From Deltaproteobacteria bacterium (GTDB taxonomy: Bacteria; Desulfobacterota; Syntrophobacteria; Syntrophobacterales; Syntrophobacteraceae), in assembly GCA_021777755.1 (NCBI GenBank), contig JAJYDE010000016.1:1-64000 (forward strand): a stretch of 64,000 bases of DNA. Reading direction: 5' to 3'. A program made the translations under genes and the position numbers. The notes under the pieces are model-generated. The model did not search any database and was not told the DNA's origin. It saw only the letters and a list, made by a program, of their open reading frames with translations. Below, piece by piece: positions 26,191-34,829 of the stretch (position 1 is its first letter; each line of letters opens with the position of its first letter).

Positions 26191-29154
26191 ATGCAGCCTA
26201 ATTCCGGTCTTCCGACAGGGAAGCGCAAAGAGAGGCTTTCGCTCAAAATCAGCCTGATCTATGCCCTCCTGGGGTCGAGTTGGATCTTTATTTCCGATAA
26301 ATTGATGGAGATGTTCACAACCGATTCCGAATCCGCCGCTCGCATCTCCATGATCAAAGGGGTGGCGTTCATCCTGCTAACGGCCATCGTTATCTACATC
26401 ATCACCCGTCGGGACATGCTTCGGCTGCTGGAAACCGAGACGGCGCTACGAAAGAGCGAAGCCCAATACCGGGAGCTGGTCGAAAATGCCAACTCCATCA
26501 TCCTGCGGTTGGACACCATGGGCGACCTCACTTTCATCAATGAATACGGACGACGGTTTTTCGGCTGTGAAGAAGAGGAATTAATCGGAAGGAACCTGAC
26601 GGGGCTGATCGTCCCGGAAGATGGTTCGGTTGCCGACGCCCTGTGGGGAAAGCCGCTGGAGGGTTGTAAGGGTGACGGCCGCCCCGGAAAGATTGTTTGC
26701 GAGACCGTGCTGGGCTGTGGTGAAAGGGTCTGGATCGCATGGACCAGTAAACCTGTGGGGAAAAAGGGGCAAGTTGAGGAATACCTTTGCGTCGGGCTTG
26801 ACATCACGGAACAAAAGCAGGCCGAGGATGCCCTGAAGCGAGCCTATCTTCTTTTGCGCACGCAGCAGGAGGCTTCGATCAATGCTGTGCTCTCCGTGGA
26901 TGAAAAGGGGCGGGTTATTTCGTCAAACCGGCTGTTTTCCGCCATGTGGGGTCTTCCCGCCGAACTGACGGCCGAGGGGGGGGACTTCCGGCCGGTGCTT
27001 GAAGCTATTGCCCAAAAGGTTATCGGAGCGGGGGAGTTTTTTCAAACCATGCTTCGCGTGCATTCGGGCGGGGGCGAAACCGGCATCAAGGAGATCCGTC
27101 TTCTGGATGGGAGAGTTTTCGAAGGCTACTCCGCCCCCCTGAATGGCGAGGATGGAAAATTCTATGGGCGGGTCTGCCATTTCCGGGACATTACGGAGCG
27201 AAAGCTCATGGAGGGAAAAGTTGCCGAGGCGGAGGCGAAATACAGGGACATATTCGAAAATTCCGTGGTCGGCATTTATCAGGTGGCCCCTGACGGACGC
27301 ATTATGACGGTGAATATGACCATCGCCAACATTCTCGGGTATGCTTCGCCCGAAGAAATGTACCAGAATATCAACCATGACGCCTTCAAGCTTTATCTAA
27401 ATCCCGAGCGCCGTTCCGAATTGATCCGGTTGATTGAAGAGCGGGGGATAGCCCGGGAATTTTTGACCGAGTTCTTGAGGAAAGACAAAAGCGTTGTGTG
27501 GGTCAGTCTGGATACCCGGGCGGTGCGAGACGAAAACGGTGCGATCCGGTATTTCGAGGGGGTCCTGCGGGACGTGACCCGCCAAAAAGCAATGGAGGAG
27601 GCGGTTGCAAGGGCCGAGGAAAAATACAGGAACATCTTTGAAAATTCCTTGATGGGGATCTTTCAGCTCGGCATGGATGGTCGTTTCCTGAGCCTCAATA
27701 AGGCTCTGGCGTGCGCACTTGGGTATGAGTCGCCCGAGGATGCCGCGGCGGGAATTGGCCGGGTCGAACGGCTTTTCGCAAGGCCTGAAAGGCTCGCGGA
27801 ATTAATTGAGCTGATAAGCCACCAGGGGCTCGTCGAACAGTTCGAAGTGGAGCTGTTCAGGAAAGACGGCAGCGTTATGTGGGGCAGCCTCAATATCAAT
27901 GTGGTAAGAGGAGGCGACGGGAAAATCTCCTTTTTCGAGGGGGCGCTGCAGGACATTACCGACAGCAAGCGTCTGCGGGCCCAACTGGACCAGGCGCAGA
28001 AGATGGAGGCGATCGGCACGCTGGCTGGAGGAATCGCTCACGATTTCAATAATATCCTTACCCCGATAATCGGCTACGCGGAACTGTCCCTGATTTCCGC
28101 CGGCGAAGACAGCCGACTTGAGCGCAACATGAAACAGATTCTGCTTTCCGCCAACCGGGCAAAAGAGCTGGTGAAGCGGATTCTGGCCTTCAGCCGCAAG
28201 TCCGGGCATGAGCGGGAGCCTGTGCGGGTGGGTCTTATCATAGGTGAAGTCCTCGATTTGCTTAGGTCTTCGCTGCCCGCGACCATTGAAATCCGCAAGG
28301 CTGTCGAAGAAGACGCGGTCCAAAGCACCATCATGGCCGAACCCGCCCAAGTTCATCAAGTGCTCATGAACCTGTGTACAAATGCGGCCCAGGCCATGCG
28401 GGCAAAAGGCGGGGTGCTCACCGCGGGCCTGGCCAACACGAGGATCGATCGGCCGGAGGAAATAGGAGCTCCCGACATCAGCCCCGGAGTTTACCTCAGG
28501 CTGACGGTCTCGGACACCGGGCATGGAATGGAGGAGGCGGTAAAGGAGAGGATTTTCGATCCCTATTTTACCACAAAGGGGCCCGATGAAGGGACCGGAC
28601 TGGGTTTGGCGGTTGTCTACGGGATCGTAAAGAACCTCTGCGGGGCGATCACGGTTTCGAGTGTTCCGGGGCAAGGCGCAACCTTTTGCGTCTACCTGCC
28701 CGCCACGAGGACAACTCCGCTCCCCTCGGCGCCCATGGCTGCGCCTTTGCGCGCCGGATCGGGCCTGGTGCTCCTGGTCGATGACGAAATACCCATAGTC
28801 GATATGAACCGGGAGATGCTCGAAAACCTGGGCTACCGGGTGGTTGGGACCCATAACGGGGCGGAGGCTCTGGATGCCTTCATGCGCAATCCCCTAGGCT
28901 TCGACGCGGTCATCACGGACATGACCATGCCCGGGTTGACCGGCGCCGAACTTGCCGTCGAAATCCTTTCGATTCGAGCCGACATTCCCATAATTTTGTG
29001 CACCGGGTTCAGCGAAAGCCTCGACCAGGAAAAAGCCAAGGCCATGGGGGTGAGGGCCTTTCTCATGAAGCCTGTCTCCATGCTCGATCTGACCTCCGTT
29101 CTGGGCAGCGTTTTAAAGAAAGTAGCAGGCAGCCGTGAAGAAAGTGGCGGGTAG
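26191..29154 (+). CDS. Membrane-anchored hybrid sensor histidine kinase with four PAS domains
   Basis: 987 residues. Two N-terminal hydrophobic helices (around ISLIYALLGSSWIFI and GVAFILLTAIVIYII) anchor it. Four PAS/PAC units follow at about 90-215, 220-340, 350-465 and 475-590; the last two are clearly related to each other (YRxIFENS, VVWVSLD/VMWGSLN). The histidine kinase core has GGIAHDFNNIL with the phospho-His, an ATPase domain with NLCTNAAQAM and GTGLGLAVVYG, then a C-terminal receiver with LLVDDE and phospho-acceptor Asp in VITDMTMPG. No output regulator is adjacent. The ATG at 26191 follows GGAGCGTCGA; an in-frame GTG at 26164 is less well placed. Confidence 0.93.
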   Translation: MQPNSGLPTGKRKERLSLKISLIYALLGSSWIFISDKLMEMFTTDSESAARISMIKGVAFILLTAIVIYIITRRDMLRLLETETALRKSEAQYRELVENANSIILRLDTMGDLTFINEYGRRFFGCEEEELIGRNLTGLIVPEDGSVADALWGKPLEGCKGDGRPGKIVCETVLGCGERVWIAWTSKPVGKKGQVEEYLCVGLDITEQKQAEDALKRAYLLLRTQQEASINAVLSVDEKGRVISSNRLFSAMWGLPAELTAEGGDFRPVLEAIAQKVIGAGEFFQTMLRVHSGGGETGIKEIRLLDGRVFEGYSAPLNGEDGKFYGRVCHFRDITERKLMEGKVAEAEAKYRDIFENSVVGIYQVAPDGRIMTVNMTIANILGYASPEEMYQNINHDAFKLYLNPERRSELIRLIEERGIAREFLTEFLRKDKSVVWVSLDTRAVRDENGAIRYFEGVLRDVTRQKAMEEAVARAEEKYRNIFENSLMGIFQLGMDGRFLSLNKALACALGYESPEDAAAGIGRVERLFARPERLAELIELISHQGLVEQFEVELFRKDGSVMWGSLNINVVRGGDGKISFFEGALQDITDSKRLRAQLDQAQKMEAIGTLAGGIAHDFNNILTPIIGYAELSLISAGEDSRLERNMKQILLSANRAKELVKRILAFSRKSGHEREPVRVGLIIGEVLDLLRSSLPATIEIRKAVEEDAVQSTIMAEPAQVHQVLMNLCTNAAQAMRAKGGVLTAGLANTRIDRPEEIGAPDISPGVYLRLTVSDTGHGMEEAVKERIFDPYFTTKGPDEGTGLGLAVVYGIVKNLCGAITVSSVPGQGATFCVYLPATRTTPLPSAPMAAPLRAGSGLVLLVDDEIPIVDMNREMLENLGYRVVGTHNGAEALDAFMRNPLGFDAVITDMTMPGLTGAELAVEILSIRADIPIILCTGFSESLDQEKAKAMGVRAFLMKPVSMLDLTSVLGSVLKKVAGSREESGG

Positions 29155-29180
29155 CGAAAGGATGGGCGCGGGCACTTGTT

Positions 29181-30104
29181 TCACAAATCCGGCGCCGTGC
29201 CGTTCCAGTTGATTCTGCCCGCGTTTGGAAGACGTCCGGGCAGTTGCCTGCCGGTGATCCTTGCGGCATAGCGTGCACACTCGATAAGCGCGTCCAGATC
29301 GATCCCGGTATCGATTCCCATCTCGTGCAGCATTCCCACCAGGTCTTCGGTTGCGATATTTCCCGAAGACGTTCGGGATGCGGGGCAGCCCCCAAGACCT
29401 CCGATGGAGCAGTCGAAGATTTGCGCACCCTCCTCGATTGCCGCCAGCACATTGGCTATTCCCGTCCCCCGGGTGTCGTGGAAATGAAGCGCGAGCGCGG
29501 TTTGGCCCAAAACGGGCTTGAGGCTGCGGATCATCTCCCGCACGGCCAGCGGGTTGGCCATCCCGGTCGTATCCCCCAGCGAGACTTCACTGATGCCCAT
29601 CGCGATATATTCGGTCACGATCCTTTCGACCTGTTTCGGCAAGACCCGGCCTTCGTACTCACAGCCAAAGGCGGTGGCCACATAGCCTCGCATGCGCAAC
29701 CCGCCGTTTAGCGCCTTTCGGGCCATTTGGCGAAAAGCCCTTAAAGACTCTTCGATCGACATGCGGACGTTTTTTTGATTGTGAGTTTCCGATGCCGACA
29801 CAAAAAGCGCAATGTCGGCCATTCCGGCCCGGATTGCCCTCTCCAGTCCGCGCAAATTGGGCGTAAGAGCCGAATAGCTCGTGCCCGGCTTTTTGGGCAG
29901 GCGTGCTGCGACCAGCTCGGAATCGCTCAATTGGGGAACGGCTTCGGGGCTTACAAAAGATGTGATTTCGATGCGCTTCACCCCTGCCTCGGAAAGACGT
30001 TCTATCAATTCCACCTTCTTGTCGGTGGCAACGAAGAGCGGTTCGCTCTGAAAGCCGTCCCTGGGCCCAACCTCGACGATGGTGACCGATTTCGGAAAAT
30101 TCAT
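29181..30104 (-). CDS. mvaB: Hydroxymethylglutaryl-CoA lyase family protein
   Basis: A 307-residue DRE-TIM barrel. VGPRDGFQSE provides the metal-binding Asp and catalytic Arg, TSFVSPEAVPQLSD is typical of HMG-CoA lyase, LHFHDTRGTG holds the metal-binding His pair, and IGGLGGCPASRTSSGN carries the active-site Cys loop. The reaction cleaves HMG-CoA to acetoacetate and acetyl-CoA, the last step of leucine or HMG-CoA breakdown. The ATG at 30104 is preceded by a run of G residues and GGGAGA. It converges on the sensor kinase gene. Confidence 0.88.
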   Translation of the reverse strand: MNFPKSVTIVEVGPRDGFQSEPLFVATDKKVELIERLSEAGVKRIEITSFVSPEAVPQLSDSELVAARLPKKPGTSYSALTPNLRGLERAIRAGMADIALFVSASETHNQKNVRMSIEESLRAFRQMARKALNGGLRMRGYVATAFGCEYEGRVLPKQVERIVTEYIAMGISEVSLGDTTGMANPLAVREMIRSLKPVLGQTALALHFHDTRGTGIANVLAAIEEGAQIFDCSIGGLGGCPASRTSSGNIATEDLVGMLHEMGIDTGIDLDALIECARYAARITGRQLPGRLPNAGRINWNGTAPDL

Positions 30105-30451
30105 TCTCCCCCCCCCGCGGTTAATTCCCCGGATTAAGATCTTAGTAATAAGAGGCGCGGTTTGAGTCAACCGAATTGAGCCTTGTCCGGTGCGCTGTCC
30201 AATGGCTTTTTCGGGATGTCGAAATGGCGAAAGGACGCTCGTTTCCGGCGGTATCTACCGAATAACCCTAATAAATGGGACTTTCGCGCCTGTTCTGCCT
30301 CAAACCCTCAGCCTTGTTGCCGCTATCGATTTCAAGGGATTTGCGGGGCTGGGAAACGGGCCGGAAGTGATTTTTTCCCATAAGTGACGGGCTGTTGCAA
30401 AATACTGTCCTCACCTGATTTCAAAACGGGCTTGATTTGTATAATCTTTTT

Positions 30452-30547
30452 CACAGATTAACCCTCCTTTTTAATTCTTCGTTTCATTTCTCACCTACCT
30501 GCCCCGGAAAGCCAGGTCCCCCCGCCCTGGCTTTCTTTTTTTTTTTT
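30452..30547 (+). ncRNA. Candidate small RNA with CCUCCUUU (anti-Shine-Dalgarno) segment
   Basis: A TATAAT box lies at 30440-30445 and a strong intrinsic terminator at 30508-30547, but no open frame lies between them and no rightward gene feeds into the terminator: the nearest upstream genes converge at 29.15-29.18 kb and the flanking one points left. The predicted ~95-nt transcript is pyrimidine-rich and carries AACCCTCCTTTTT in its unpaired 5' half, complementary to Shine-Dalgarno sequences. The -35 region is weak. A premature terminator in the leader of the 30641 gene is the alternative. Confidence 0.35.
30508..30547 (+). terminator. Strong Rho-independent terminator
   Basis: AAAGCCAGG (30508-30516) pairs with CCTGGCTTT (30526-30534) and is followed by an uninterrupted T-run of 12 (30536-30547). 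Confidence 0.9.
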
Positions 30548-30578
30548 GCCTTCCCGGCCCAAATTCAAAAGAGTCCGG

Positions 30579-30607
30579 TTGCTGGTCGAGCCGAAAAGCT
30601 TTATATA
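30579..30607 (+). promoter_or_regulatory. Sigma-70-type promoter for the zinc ribbon gene
   Basis: TTGCTG (30579-30584), 17 bases, then TATATA (30602-30607), 33 bases before the start codon at 30641. It lies after the terminator, supporting separate transcription. Confidence 0.5.
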
Positions 30608-30640
30608 GTGCCCTCATTTCCATGCAGAAAAGGGAGCCGA

Positions 30641-30886
30641 ATGAAAATTGTCTGTCCGTCATGCAGCTATGTTGGAGAAAGCAAGGCGATTGCCAGGGGA
30701 TCGAGGAAAATAGAGCTTGCCCTCTGGTGCTGCTGCCTTTTGCCGGGTATGGTCTATACCATGTGGCGTCAGTCACGGGAAGGCCAGTATGAGGGGTGTC
30801 CGAACTGTCGCGAGGCAAACGTTAGAACGCTGAAAAGGAAAGACTGGAAAATCTATGAGCGTCACGGCCGGTTGCCGGCGTCTTAA
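30641..30886 (+). CDS. Membrane-associated zinc ribbon protein, 81 aa
   Basis: The N-terminus MKIVCPSCSYVG and the distal GCPNCREAN supply two CxxC pairs for one zinc. Between them, residues ~27-42 form a hydrophobic Cys-rich helix (LALWCCCLLPGMVYTM) like a short membrane hairpin. The basic C-terminus (LKRKDWKIYERHGR) should be cytoplasmic. The ATG follows AGGGAGCCGA. It is 48 bases before the DUF3786 gene, so the two may be co-transcribed. Function unknown. Confidence 0.75.
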   Translation: MKIVCPSCSYVGESKAIARGSRKIELALWCCCLLPGMVYTMWRQSREGQYEGCPNCREANVRTLKRKDWKIYERHGRLPAS

Positions 30887-30934
30887 GCGGGGAAAAAGTC
30901 GGGTTCAGGTTGATTTCCAAAGGAGTCTTTAACC

Positions 30935-31771
30935 ATGGACGGCGATCTCAGCAAAGGCAGGGTTGCTCCCCTGGAACTCTACAAATGCACGCCGAGGACA
31001 AATTGCGGGCAGTGCGGGAACCCGACTTGTTTTGCTTTCGCAACCCTGGTGGTTACCGGGAGGGAAAAAATCGCGGCTTGTCCCTTCCTTGACAGTGAGC
31101 GGGTCCGCCCGCTGCTGGGCAGGCTGGAAGAGCAGTTCCGGAGTGGAATCGGACTCAGCCGGGAGGGGTTCGAAAAAACCATGGAATTTCTTCTCGGTGA
31201 AATCCAAAAGTGCGATTTGCGTGTGAAGGCTGGCTCCATTGGCGCTAAACTTGTGGAAGGGGCAGGCGGGGCGGGACTCAATTTGCCCTATTTTAACGAG
31301 GTCGTCCTGGTTACCGGCTCCGATGTGGAAAAGCTGTCGGGGGGCGCACTTTCGGCCTGGGAGAAAATTTTTATTTTCAACTACGTGATCGCCGGGGGGG
31401 CTGAGCCTTCCGGGATTTGGGTGGGGATGGAAAGCCTGCCGAACTCGGTTTCCAAGATAAAGAGTTTGAAAGCCCACTGCGAAGATGTGCTGGCCGCGCG
31501 CTTTGGCGGCGCATTGGAATCTTTTTCCAAAGCCGTGTCCGGCTGGGGGCGGGAGGTTCGCCTCGAAGACCAGGGGGTTGATTATGCCGCCGAATTCGCC
31601 GTTTTCCCGCGACTTGCCATCCGGGTGCTCTTCTGGGATGAAGAAAAAGAGGAGGGCTATGCGGCTCGGGTTAAATTTCTTTTCGATAGCAGGGTCTTGC
31701 AGGTTCTCGATATCGAGTCGCTCCTTTTTGCCTGCGAGCAGATTGTAGACCGGCTTGGCCGAAATGTTTAG
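30935..31771 (+). CDS. 4Fe-4S domain plus DUF3786 protein
   Basis: 278 residues. The N-terminus carries the Cys pattern CTPRTNCGQCGNPTCFAF with a distal AACPF, the four-cysteine Fe-S domain found at the front of the corrinoid protein subunit of CO dehydrogenase/acetyl-CoA synthase. The remainder matches the uncharacterised DUF3786 pattern (LPYFNEVVLVTG, FVIFNYVI-like segment and RLAIRVLFWDEEKEEGY). Such proteins are common in anaerobes with C1 or corrinoid metabolism; the biochemical role is unknown. The ATG follows AAGGAGTCTTTAACC. Confidence 0.85.
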   Translation: MDGDLSKGRVAPLELYKCTPRTNCGQCGNPTCFAFATLVVTGREKIAACPFLDSERVRPLLGRLEEQFRSGIGLSREGFEKTMEFLLGEIQKCDLRVKAGSIGAKLVEGAGGAGLNLPYFNEVVLVTGSDVEKLSGGALSAWEKIFIFNYVIAGGAEPSGIWVGMESLPNSVSKIKSLKAHCEDVLAARFGGALESFSKAVSGWGREVRLEDQGVDYAAEFAVFPRLAIRVLFWDEEKEEGYAARVKFLFDSRVLQVLDIESLLFACEQIVDRLGRNV

Positions 31772-31885
31772 CCGACTCATGGTCTGGATTGGATCGGGAT
31801 CGCCCGCTTAAATCTCGCGGTGATTATTTCGCCCGCGTCATGTATGTTGCAAGAAATTGCAAACATACAAGGGAGTGCCCCGACC

Positions 31886-33517
31886 ATGACAAAAGGACTA
31901 AAACGCGAGCTGAACCTGCTCGATATGATTATGTTGGGCCTTGGGGCCATAATCGGCTCCGGCTGGCTTTTCGCTTCCCAGAAGGCGGCCAACCTGGCCG
32001 GCCCGGCGGCAATAGTCTCCTGGATTATCGGCGGTGCGGCGATCACTTTTATCGCCCTTGTTTATGCCGAAATGGGAGCCATGCTTCCGGTGGCGGGCGG
32101 ACTGGTGCGCTATCCCCAGTATTCTCACGGCAATTTTGTGGGATACATCATGGGGTTTTCGTGCATAACCGCCTATTCCACGGTGATAGCCATCGAGGCC
32201 GAGGCGGTGGTCCAGTACATGAGCGCCTATGCCCCCTCGCTCTACGTGCACCACTTCATGACCCTTTCCGGCTGGCTTGTCACCCTGCTGTTCATCTTCC
32301 TTTTTTTTCTGCTCAATTATTTTAGCGTCAGGATTTTCGCCCGAATCAACAATATCATCACAGTGCTCAAATTCATCACTCCGCTCCTCGTAATAGTCGT
32401 CTTTCTGACACGGTTTCATCCTGGCAATCTGCATCTTGGAGGGGGGTTTGCGCCCTTCGGGATGGCGGGCATTTTTTCGGCGGTCTCCTCGGGCGGGGTG
32501 GTGTTTGCTTTTCTTGGCTTCCGAGCAGCGGTGATTCTTGGTGGAGAGGCAAAAAACCCGGGGCGCGACGTCCCGCTGGCAATAATCATTGCCATCATCC
32601 TCAGCGTGGCGCTCTACGCCCTTCTTCAGACCTGTTTCGTGGGCGCTGTTCCCGCGGCCGCCTTGAGCAAAGGCTGGGGGAATCTTGTATTTAGGGCCCC
32701 GTTCGCCGATCTGGCCCTGCTGCTTGGCCTTACCTGGCTCGCCCCCGTTCTTTTCGCCGATGCTTTGATTTCACCCGCTGGCACCGGCAACATCTACACC
32801 GCCTCGACCTCCCGGCTCATCCTGGCGCAGGCCAATAACGGCCTGTGGTGGAGTATCTTTGCCGGCATAGACGAAAAATCGGGTGTGCCTCGGCCCGCCC
32901 TGTGGCTGACGCTTGTGTTGTCCATTGTCTGGACCGCGCCTTTTCCAAGTTGGAATCAACTGGTCGGGGTGGTCTCGGGGGCGGTCCTCTTTACCTATAT
33001 GGTCGGACCGGTGTCCGCCCTGGCTTTTCGCAAGACCGCACCCGAAATGCACAGGCCGCTGCCCTTGAAGGGACTGCCGGCGATCGCTCTCGTGGCTTTT
33101 ATCGTCGGAACCCTTCTTATTTACTGGAACGGCTGGCGTACCGACATGGTGGTTGTAACCGTCGATCTGTGCAGCCTGACGCTTTACGCCTATTTTATGA
33201 TCACCAACGAGGGGCTGCGAAAAGATCTTGGCAAAAACGTGAGGGCCGGCATCTGGCTGGTGGCCTACATGCTGTTTTTATTGGCGGCTTCCTACGCCGG
33301 CTCCGAAAGATTCGGCGGCCATAACATTATCGGATATCCCGAAGACCTGCTGGTGGTGGTCGGGGGAGCCATAGGCTTTTTTTGCTGGGGCTGCGCTTCG
33401 GCCTTCGTAACCCCGGACATAGAGGCGGCCATTCTTGCGCAGGAAAAGAGCGAAAAGACATTGTCCGAGAGACTGCACGAGGAGCAGGGGAGCGTCCAGC
33501 CGGTAGGGGGGCTGTGA
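31886..33517 (+). CDS. APC-family amino acid/polyamine permease
   Basis: 543 residues with 12-14 hydrophobic segments. The first helix has MIMLGLGAIIGSGWLF, the APC substrate-binding glycine-rich unwound region, and VYAEMGAMLPVAGG follows in helix 2. A C-terminal soluble tail of about 40 residues ends in Glu/Gln-rich sequence. It should import an amino acid or amine by proton or sodium symport; the substrate is not determined by sequence. The ATG at 31886 is preceded by GGGAG. A Met at 31820 would add a Ser/Ala leader not typical of the family. Confidence 0.85.
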   Translation: MTKGLKRELNLLDMIMLGLGAIIGSGWLFASQKAANLAGPAAIVSWIIGGAAITFIALVYAEMGAMLPVAGGLVRYPQYSHGNFVGYIMGFSCITAYSTVIAIEAEAVVQYMSAYAPSLYVHHFMTLSGWLVTLLFIFLFFLLNYFSVRIFARINNIITVLKFITPLLVIVVFLTRFHPGNLHLGGGFAPFGMAGIFSAVSSGGVVFAFLGFRAAVILGGEAKNPGRDVPLAIIIAIILSVALYALLQTCFVGAVPAAALSKGWGNLVFRAPFADLALLLGLTWLAPVLFADALISPAGTGNIYTASTSRLILAQANNGLWWSIFAGIDEKSGVPRPALWLTLVLSIVWTAPFPSWNQLVGVVSGAVLFTYMVGPVSALAFRKTAPEMHRPLPLKGLPAIALVAFIVGTLLIYWNGWRTDMVVVTVDLCSLTLYAYFMITNEGLRKDLGKNVRAGIWLVAYMLFLLAASYAGSERFGGHNIIGYPEDLLVVVGGAIGFFCWGCASAFVTPDIEAAILAQEKSEKTLSERLHEEQGSVQPVGGL

Positions 33518-33562
33518 GGTGAGTTGGGGCAGGGCGTGCCGGGGTTGGCCGCCTGCTCGCCG

Positions 33563-34822
33563 CTACACGCTTTTTGCTCCCTGCTTTTCCAGGGCGGCCA
33601 CTCGTTGCACAACCGGCGGATGGGAGTAGTGGAACCGCACGTAAAGCGGGTGGGGATTGAGATTGGAAAGGTTGTCGGCGGCAACTCTTTTGAGCGCTTT
33701 TGCCATGGCCTCGCCGCTTCCAAGCATTTGGGCCGCGAACAGGTCGGCTTGTCTTTCGTAGCGCCTCGATATAGCCATGTAGAGCGGCTGAAGGAAAAAC
33801 CCCGCCTTGCCCCACAAGAGCCACGCGAGATAGAGCCCGACGTAGACCGGGGCTGTGTTGAATCCGAAGGTGGAAAAAAGAAGAGGCCACTTGATGAAAA
33901 GCCAGGTGGCGTAGAAGCTTGCGAGAGAAAAACCGGCAAATAGAAGGAGTTGCTTGGGGACGTGTTTTTTCTTCAAATGGCCGGCTTCGTGCGCAAGCAC
34001 GGCAAGGATTTCTTCATGGGTGTGGGATTCGAGCAAAGTGTCGAAGAGCACGATGCGCTTGGTTTTGCCGATCCCTGTGAAATAGGCGTTGGTGTGCCGG
34101 CTTCGCAGTGCGGCGTTCATCTGAAGGATTTTGCCCACCCGTATGGAGTTCTTTTCCATTTCAGCCAGGATCTTGGCTGCAAGTTCCTCGTCGCGCACCG
34201 GTTCGAACTTGTTGAAAAGCGGGGCGAGAAGCACCGGATAGAGAATGGCCATGACGAGTTGAACGGTTGTGAGGAGCAAAAAGCCCCATAGCCACCAATG
34301 GAGCGGAGACCATCGGATAAACAGCAGAAGGAGGGAAAATATCGCGGCGAAAAGCACGATCCCGATAACGCCGCCCTTTATGTGGTCCAGAATCCAGAGC
34401 TTCAGGGTGGATTTGTTGAAGCCGAATTTTTCCTCGACAACGAAGGTATTGTAGTAGTCGAAGGGAAGGTCGGCCAGAAATTGGATGAGGCCGGGGATGA
34501 AAAAGAAGAGAAGCCCCGCTGGAACCAGCGACAGCCCACGCGACCATCGGACCAGAAGGGGCAAAAAGCCCGAGAGCAGTATTGCCAGAAGGACGGCCTC
34601 CGAGACGATTTGCTCCGTTATGCCCGCACTGGTTTTTGCTTGTTCGTACCTTGTGGTTTGCGCGAGCTTCGAGTCGTCGATAAACCCTTCGAATCCCGCC
34701 GGGACTCTACCGGTCCGCGCCTTGGAGTAGGCCAGATTCAACCGTTCGAGCCACAGATTGAAGCCTGTCTGCGCCAGATAGACCACGAGAAAACAAAGCA
34801 AAAACCAGTTGAGTTGGACCAT
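33563..34822 (-). CDS. M48 family membrane zinc peptidase, Ste24/CAAX-protease-like
   Basis: 419 residues with several membrane helices. The zinc motif is AVLAHEAGHLKKKH (HExxH), with a distal Glu in the ISRRYERQADLFAA segment. The N-terminal FEGFIDDSKLAQT and YNTFVVEEKFGFNKST segments are characteristic of Ste24-like members rather than HtpX. Bacterial members are thought to degrade damaged or misfolded membrane proteins. The ATG lies four bases after the EF-G stop, so it is the second gene of an operon with fusA. Confidence 0.92.
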   Translation of the reverse strand: MVQLNWFLLCFLVVYLAQTGFNLWLERLNLAYSKARTGRVPAGFEGFIDDSKLAQTTRYEQAKTSAGITEQIVSEAVLLAILLSGFLPLLVRWSRGLSLVPAGLLFFFIPGLIQFLADLPFDYYNTFVVEEKFGFNKSTLKLWILDHIKGGVIGIVLFAAIFSLLLLFIRWSPLHWWLWGFLLLTTVQLVMAILYPVLLAPLFNKFEPVRDEELAAKILAEMEKNSIRVGKILQMNAALRSRHTNAYFTGIGKTKRIVLFDTLLESHTHEEILAVLAHEAGHLKKKHVPKQLLLFAGFSLASFYATWLFIKWPLLFSTFGFNTAPVYVGLYLAWLLWGKAGFFLQPLYMAISRRYERQADLFAAQMLGSGEAMAKALKRVAADNLSNLNPHPLYVRFHYSHPPVVQRVAALEKQGAKSV

Positions 34823-34829
34823 GAGGCCG

